64,000 nucleotides of DNA, taken from NCBI RefSeq assembly GCF_026248825.1, contig NZ_CP110973.1:1364001-1428000 (forward strand), read 5' to 3'. The stretch's first letter is position 1. Every line of letters begins with the position of its first letter. Positions 60,070 through 64,000 of the stretch are shown piece by piece. The translations under genes and the position numbers were made by a program. The notes under the pieces were generated by a model. The model was not told the DNA's origin, did no database searches, and was given only the letters and a program-made list of their open reading frames with translations. Origin of the DNA: Larkinella insperata (GTDB taxonomy: Bacteria > Bacteroidota > Bacteroidia > Cytophagales > Spirosomataceae).

Positions 60070-60370
60070 ACCTCTATAGATCTTCTATTTCCTCCCGGCA
60101 AGTGGTGTTACAACGTAGGTTGTGACACCACTTGTTTTTTACGGCACAGTAATTGCAATTTCTCCACTAATCTGTGTCTTGAATTTAACGGCCTTTTCAC
60201 GCGCTCCTCCCGCTACTTCAGGAAAAATACTCAATGTTGTCACCAAATTTTATCAACAAATGTAGGATTTTAAGGGGGCCATTATTAGGCATGTTTTTGT
60301 TAATTAATTAACTTTATCCTTTAAATGGATTAGTCTGTACAACCTGACGTAACCGTACTTCTTAACCAAA
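60070..60370. other. 301-bp gap with terminator at the left and no clear promoter at the right
   Basis: A hairpin (60100-60140) ends the small-protein transcript. The rest is AT-rich; no TAnnTTTG box was found before the GH3 gene. Confidence 0.5.
60100..60140 (+). terminator. Terminator after the small exported protein
   Basis: AAGTGGTGT pairs with ACACCACTT, with imperfect pairing inside the loop (TACAACGTAGGTTGTG), followed by a run of T (GTTTTTT). Confidence 0.85.
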
Positions 60371-63300
60371 ATGCGTACTAAAGTTGTCCTGGGAGTGATA
60401 TTGGCTGGATTGACGGCCGTTTTTTTGACAGCTTTTGGATGGGACCGTTCCGGATTAACCCGGCCCGTATGGCGTCAAACTCTTTTATCGACCAATTTCC
60501 TGGCTTCTTTTTCGAAAGAAACCCCAACCGTCCGCAAGGCCGTTCCGGAAGTGTGGCGTCATAAACTGGCGGCTCATCCGGTGGAAGTGCTGGGGTCGGC
60601 TCCGCAACAGCAGCGGTGGGTCGACAGCGTCTTTCAGACCATGACCCGCGAGCAAAAGATTGGACAGTTTTTTATGGTGGCCACGTTTTCCAACCAGGAC
60701 GAAGCCCACTACCAATATATTGAAACCCTGGTTCGTCACTACAACATCGGCGGACTCATCTTCTTTCAGGGCGGTCCAAACCGTCAGGCCGTTCTGACCA
60801 ACCGCTATCAGGCAGCCGCCAACATTCCCCTTCTGATCGGTATTGACGGCGAATGGGGCCTGGCGATGCGGCTCGACAGCACCATGGATTTCCCCAAACA
60901 GATGACGCTCGGCGCCATTCGCGATACGGCGATTGTCTACCGCATGGGGGCCGAAATTGGTCGTCAATGCAAGCGATTGGGTATCCACATCAACTTTGCG
61001 CCGGTTTCCGATATCAACAGCAATCCATCGAATCCAGTGATCGGCAACCGCTCCTTTGGCGAGTCAAAGGAAAATGTTGCCCTGAAAGCCGTGGCCTACA
61101 TGAAAGGCTTGCAGCACAACCACGTCATCGCAACGGCCAAGCATTTTCCGGGCCACGGCGATGCCAGCACCGACTCGCACCTGGCGCTGCCAACCATCAG
61201 CCGGTCGGTGACGCAATTGAATGACATTGATCTGTATCCGTTTCGTAAACTGATTGCCGATAGCCTAATGGGTGTTGTTACCGGCCACTTACACGTACCG
61301 GTAGTTGACAATACACCCCGCCTGGCCGCAACCTTGTCGGAAAAAGTAGTTACCGAATTACTTAAGAAAGAGCTGGGCTTCCGGGGACTGGTCTTCACCG
61401 ACGCACTAAACATGGGTGGCATCGGCAAATTACCCGCCGAAGAAGTCAATCTGCGGGCCCTAATGGCAGGCAACGATATTCTCCTGTACCCGGAAAACGT
61501 GCCCGATGCCGTTCACAAGATCGCGAGCGCCATTGACGAAGGCCGGATTTCGCAGGAGCTGATTGACGAGAAAGTCAGGAAAATTCTGCGCGCCAAATAC
61601 TGGGCGGGGCTGAACAAATACAAACCCGTTCCACTGGAAAACCTCAACCGCGATCTGAATTCGTCGGAAGCGCAGTTGCTCAAACAGGAGCTTTGTGAGC
61701 AGGCCGTTACGCTGGTCAAGAACACCAACAACCTGCTGCCAATCGGCCCGCTGGATACGCTGCGGCTGGCGTCGGTTTCAATCGGGACGGATTATGGCAA
61801 CGGCTTCCAGAAAATGCTGGGCCGGTATGCGCCGTTTAAACAGCTTACATACGGCGAAAAACCGTCAAATGAACACAGCGTCGATGAGATGATCAGCCAG
61901 ATTGGGAATGCCAATGTGGTGGTCATTAGCTTCCACCGGATGAGCCCTTCAGCCCGCTGGAATTACGGTGTTACCAACGCATCGCTGAGTCTGATCAACC
62001 GCCTGAAGCAAAAAGGCGTTCGGGTGGTGATTTGTGCTTTCGGGTCGGCCTACGCCCTACGCCCGTTTGCTGGCACGGAGGCCGATGCGGTCTTGTGTGC
62101 CTACGAAGATGGCGAAGAAATGCAGCGCGTGGTTCCGCAGGTTATCTTCGGGGCGGTTCCGGCCAAAGGCGTCATGCCGGTTACTATTGGTGACTGGAAA
62201 ATCGGAAACGGCTTACTAACCGCCCCCAACCAGCGACTGGCCTACAGCCTGCCCGAAAGTGTGGGAATGCGGTCCGGCCAATTGCGGCACATCGAAACCG
62301 TTATTCAGAAAGCCATTCGCGACCGGGCCTTTCCGGGCTGTCAGGTGCTGGTGGCGCGCAAGGGCAAGGTAGTTTACGACAAAAGTTTCGGGACGCTGAC
62401 CTACAATAGCTTCGAGCGCGTAACGGACGAAACCCTCTACGACCTGGCTTCCCTCACGAAAGTACTAGGAACACTGCAGGCCGTCATGCTCCTGAACGAG
62501 CGCGGGGCCATCGACCTGAACCAGAAAGTTTCTTATTACCTGCCCGAGTTCCAGAACGGTACCAAACGGAACATGACCGTTAGCGATGTGCTGCTGCACC
62601 AGACCGGCTTACCGGCGGGTTTGTCGCGGGCCATCGAGCGGGCGAAATCATCGGGTGTGGCTGATTACCGTACCGTGCGCGATAGTTTACACTCGCTGCA
62701 AGTTGGCCCCAACTTGTACGCAGCCCCGACCCTGCGCGATTCGATCTGGCAGTGGATTGTACGAACTCCGCTGACAACCCGTATGGATGAGGACGGCCGT
62801 TACAACTACGTGTACAGCGATTTGAGCTTTGTTATTCTGCAAAAGCTGGTTGAACGGGTTTCCAAGCAACCGCTGGACACCTTCCTGAACGAGAATTTAT
62901 ACAAATCACTGGGCATCTCCACCCTTTGCTTCAACCCGCTCCAGTGCCATCCGGGTACGAAGATTGCGCCCACCGAGCAGGACACCTATTTCCGCAATTC
63001 CCTGTTGCAAGGAACGGTTCACGATCAGTTAGCGGCTTTACAGGGCGGTATTTCGGGTCATGCCGGACTATTTGGGGATGCAACGGACATTGCCAAAATT
63101 CTGCAAATGAACCTCCAGCGGGGAAACTACGGTGGTCAGCGGTTTCTGATGCCGGGCACGGTGCCGCTATTCGTTCGTACACAGAGCGACCGTAGCCACC
63201 GCGTGCTGGGCTGGGATAAACCCGAAGTTGACGGCAACAGCGTTTACCACGCCACACAGGTGTCGCCCCGCTCCTTTGGACACACGGGTTTTACCGGTAA

Positions 63301-63439
63301 CGTGGTTTGGGTGGATCCCGACTACGACCTTGTCTTTATTTTTCTGTCTAACCGCGTGCACCCCAGCGCGGGAAACACCCTCATCAATACGCAAAAAATT
63401 CGTCGGCAGATCCATGAGATTATTTATCAGTCGATGTAA
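60371..63439 (+). CDS. Two-domain protein: GH3 beta-N-acetylhexosaminidase-like plus serine hydrolase (beta-lactamase-like)
   Basis: A 1022-residue exported protein (signal/TM MRTKVVLGVILAGLTAVFLTAFG). The N-terminal GH3 half has the NagZ motif KHFPGHGDASTDSH (257-270, general acid His) and nucleophile D344 in VFTDALNMGG, followed by a GH3 C-terminal domain to about 620. The second half is a beta-lactamase-fold domain with SLTK (S694, K697), a Y-S-D motif in YVYSD and a HTGFTG triad element. This is a known Bacteroidota fusion that may act on peptidoglycan. Which bond each half cuts here is inferred. Confidence 0.93.
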   Translation: MRTKVVLGVILAGLTAVFLTAFGWDRSGLTRPVWRQTLLSTNFLASFSKETPTVRKAVPEVWRHKLAAHPVEVLGSAPQQQRWVDSVFQTMTREQKIGQFFMVATFSNQDEAHYQYIETLVRHYNIGGLIFFQGGPNRQAVLTNRYQAAANIPLLIGIDGEWGLAMRLDSTMDFPKQMTLGAIRDTAIVYRMGAEIGRQCKRLGIHINFAPVSDINSNPSNPVIGNRSFGESKENVALKAVAYMKGLQHNHVIATAKHFPGHGDASTDSHLALPTISRSVTQLNDIDLYPFRKLIADSLMGVVTGHLHVPVVDNTPRLAATLSEKVVTELLKKELGFRGLVFTDALNMGGIGKLPAEEVNLRALMAGNDILLYPENVPDAVHKIASAIDEGRISQELIDEKVRKILRAKYWAGLNKYKPVPLENLNRDLNSSEAQLLKQELCEQAVTLVKNTNNLLPIGPLDTLRLASVSIGTDYGNGFQKMLGRYAPFKQLTYGEKPSNEHSVDEMISQIGNANVVVISFHRMSPSARWNYGVTNASLSLINRLKQKGVRVVICAFGSAYALRPFAGTEADAVLCAYEDGEEMQRVVPQVIFGAVPAKGVMPVTIGDWKIGNGLLTAPNQRLAYSLPESVGMRSGQLRHIETVIQKAIRDRAFPGCQVLVARKGKVVYDKSFGTLTYNSFERVTDETLYDLASLTKVLGTLQAVMLLNERGAIDLNQKVSYYLPEFQNGTKRNMTVSDVLLHQTGLPAGLSRAIERAKSSGVADYRTVRDSLHSLQVGPNLYAAPTLRDSIWQWIVRTPLTTRMDEDGRYNYVYSDLSFVILQKLVERVSKQPLDTFLNENLYKSLGISTLCFNPLQCHPGTKIAPTEQDTYFRNSLLQGTVHDQLAALQGGISGHAGLFGDATDIAKILQMNLQRGNYGGQRFLMPGTVPLFVRTQSDRSHRVLGWDKPEVDGNSVYHATQVSPRSFGHTGFTGNVVWVDPDYDLVFIFLSNRVHPSAGNTLINTQKIRRQIHEIIYQSM

Positions 63440-63443
63440 TTTG

Positions 63444-63451
63444 TACTTTTG
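63444..63451 (+). promoter_or_regulatory. Candidate -7 box TACTTTTG before the last gene
   Basis: An exact consensus match 64 bp before the ATG at 63516. The -33 is weak. Confidence 0.4.
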
Positions 63452-63515
63452 CGGAATAAATCTGAAAAATACAAAGTCAAGTACCCCCGCCATTTCTTAA
63501 TCAATTCCATTTCGT

Positions 63516-64000
63516 ATGAATCAATTTTTACGTCAGTATTGTCTTTTGCTGATTGTGTGTTTGGGAAGTGTTGGAATAGTTTCAGCCCAGGCAATTACGA
63601 CGGGGGCCATTTCACCGACCTCAATCTGCGCGGGCGGCAAGATTTCTGTTCCCTTCTCCACATCAGGCAACGTTGGGTCCAGGCCCCAGTATAAGCTTCA
63701 GCTAGCTCCGGCTTCGGGAGCTTTTTTCGAAATCGGCAGCGGCACCAGTAGTCCAATTACGGGCACCCTTCCAGCAACCATCAGTGGCGCTGGCTACCGA
63801 ATCCGTGTTGTATCGACCAGCCCAAACAACATAACGGGCAGCGTTAGTGCAACAACCTTAACCATCAACGAAATTCCGGAGGCCCCGTCCGTTGTATCTT
63901 CCGCTGCTTACTGCCAGGGCGCTACCGTTGCTGATTTATCCGCAACCCCAACCAACGGCGGAACATTGCAGTGGTATGAAAGTGCCACGGGGGGCGCGGG
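63516..64000 (+). CDS. Large Ig-like surface protein, 5-prime part only
   Basis: The gene starts at ATG 63516 with a signal peptide (MNQFLRQYCLLLIVCLGSVGIVSAQ) and runs off the window. The first about 160 residues are a beta-sandwich rich in Thr/Ser/Gly: SPTSICAGGKISVPFSTSGNV, SGTLPATISGAGYRIRVVSTSP, then APSVVSSAAYCQGATVADLSATPTNGGTLQWYE, the start of an Ig-like CHU_C-type module. It is probably a T9SS-exported adhesin or enzyme; the tail is not visible. Confidence 0.75.
   Translation, partial: MNQFLRQYCLLLIVCLGSVGIVSAQAITTGAISPTSICAGGKISVPFSTSGNVGSRPQYKLQLAPASGAFFEIGSGTSSPITGTLPATISGAGYRIRVVSTSPNNITGSVSATTLTINEIPEAPSVVSSAAYCQGATVADLSATPTNGGTLQWYESATGGA

Overview
The window looks like a chromosome segment of an aerobic, gliding-type Bacteroidota of the order Cytophagales (Spirosoma/Larkinella-like; genus not settled). 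The signs are T9SS C-terminal sorting domains and CHU_C-type Ig modules, TAnnTTTG-type -7 promoter boxes, a multi-gene ExbB/ExbD/TonB operon, a nuoA-J cluster with a short NuoG, and mostly chromosomal housekeeping content. No phage, insertion sequence, CRISPR array or rRNA was seen.

Layout. 1-7.7 kb (+): end of an exopolysaccharide/O-antigen-like cluster (partial glycosyltransferase, GT2, Wzy-like polymerase, two GT4 enzymes, a WcaJ-type initiating sugar-phosphate transferase, a Wzi-family outer-membrane protein). A two-way terminator separates it from 7.8-16.3 kb (-): complex I genes nuoA-J. 16.4-21.5 kb (-): two paralogous secreted SGNH/sialate-esterase-like proteins with T9SS tails. 21.5-23.1 kb (-): adk and obgE. 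23.3-29.3 kb (-): a seven-gene exbB-exbD-exbD-tonB-small membrane protein-PstS-like-TPR operon. 29.8-31.5 kb (-): an MFS transporter and a small secreted protein.

31.7-42.1 kb (+): a nine-gene locus that fits catabolism of glucuronic acid from glucuronoxylan. It holds an RraA-like protein, two enolase-superfamily enzymes, a CE15-like glucuronoyl esterase, UxuA, a GH67 alpha-glucuronidase, an SDR dehydrogenase and a TIM-barrel isomerase. Most products carry export signals while UxuA and the SDR do not, which suggests work split between periplasm and cytoplasm. A membrane-anchored LuxR-type regulator and a DUF4199-like protein follow.

43.3-64 kb: tRNA-Pro(GGG), an M1 peptidase, a HupE/UreJ-like membrane protein, an MDR oxidoreductase, a second exbB/exbD pair, batD-aroC-apbE, dihydroorotase, hemB, a two-component system with a divergent T9SS protein, a small secreted basic protein, a GH3/serine-hydrolase fusion, and the start of a large Ig-like surface protein cut by the window end.

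The most unusual feature is a set of long hairpins in spacers between co-directional genes. At least nine occur (3.3, 8.3, 10.1, 15.2, 32.7, 36.8, 48.8, 51.4 and 56.5 kb). Two have perfect arms of 23-25 bp, three share sequence, and none has the T-tract of a terminator. True terminator-like hairpins with A/T flanks sit at the ends of transcription units instead.
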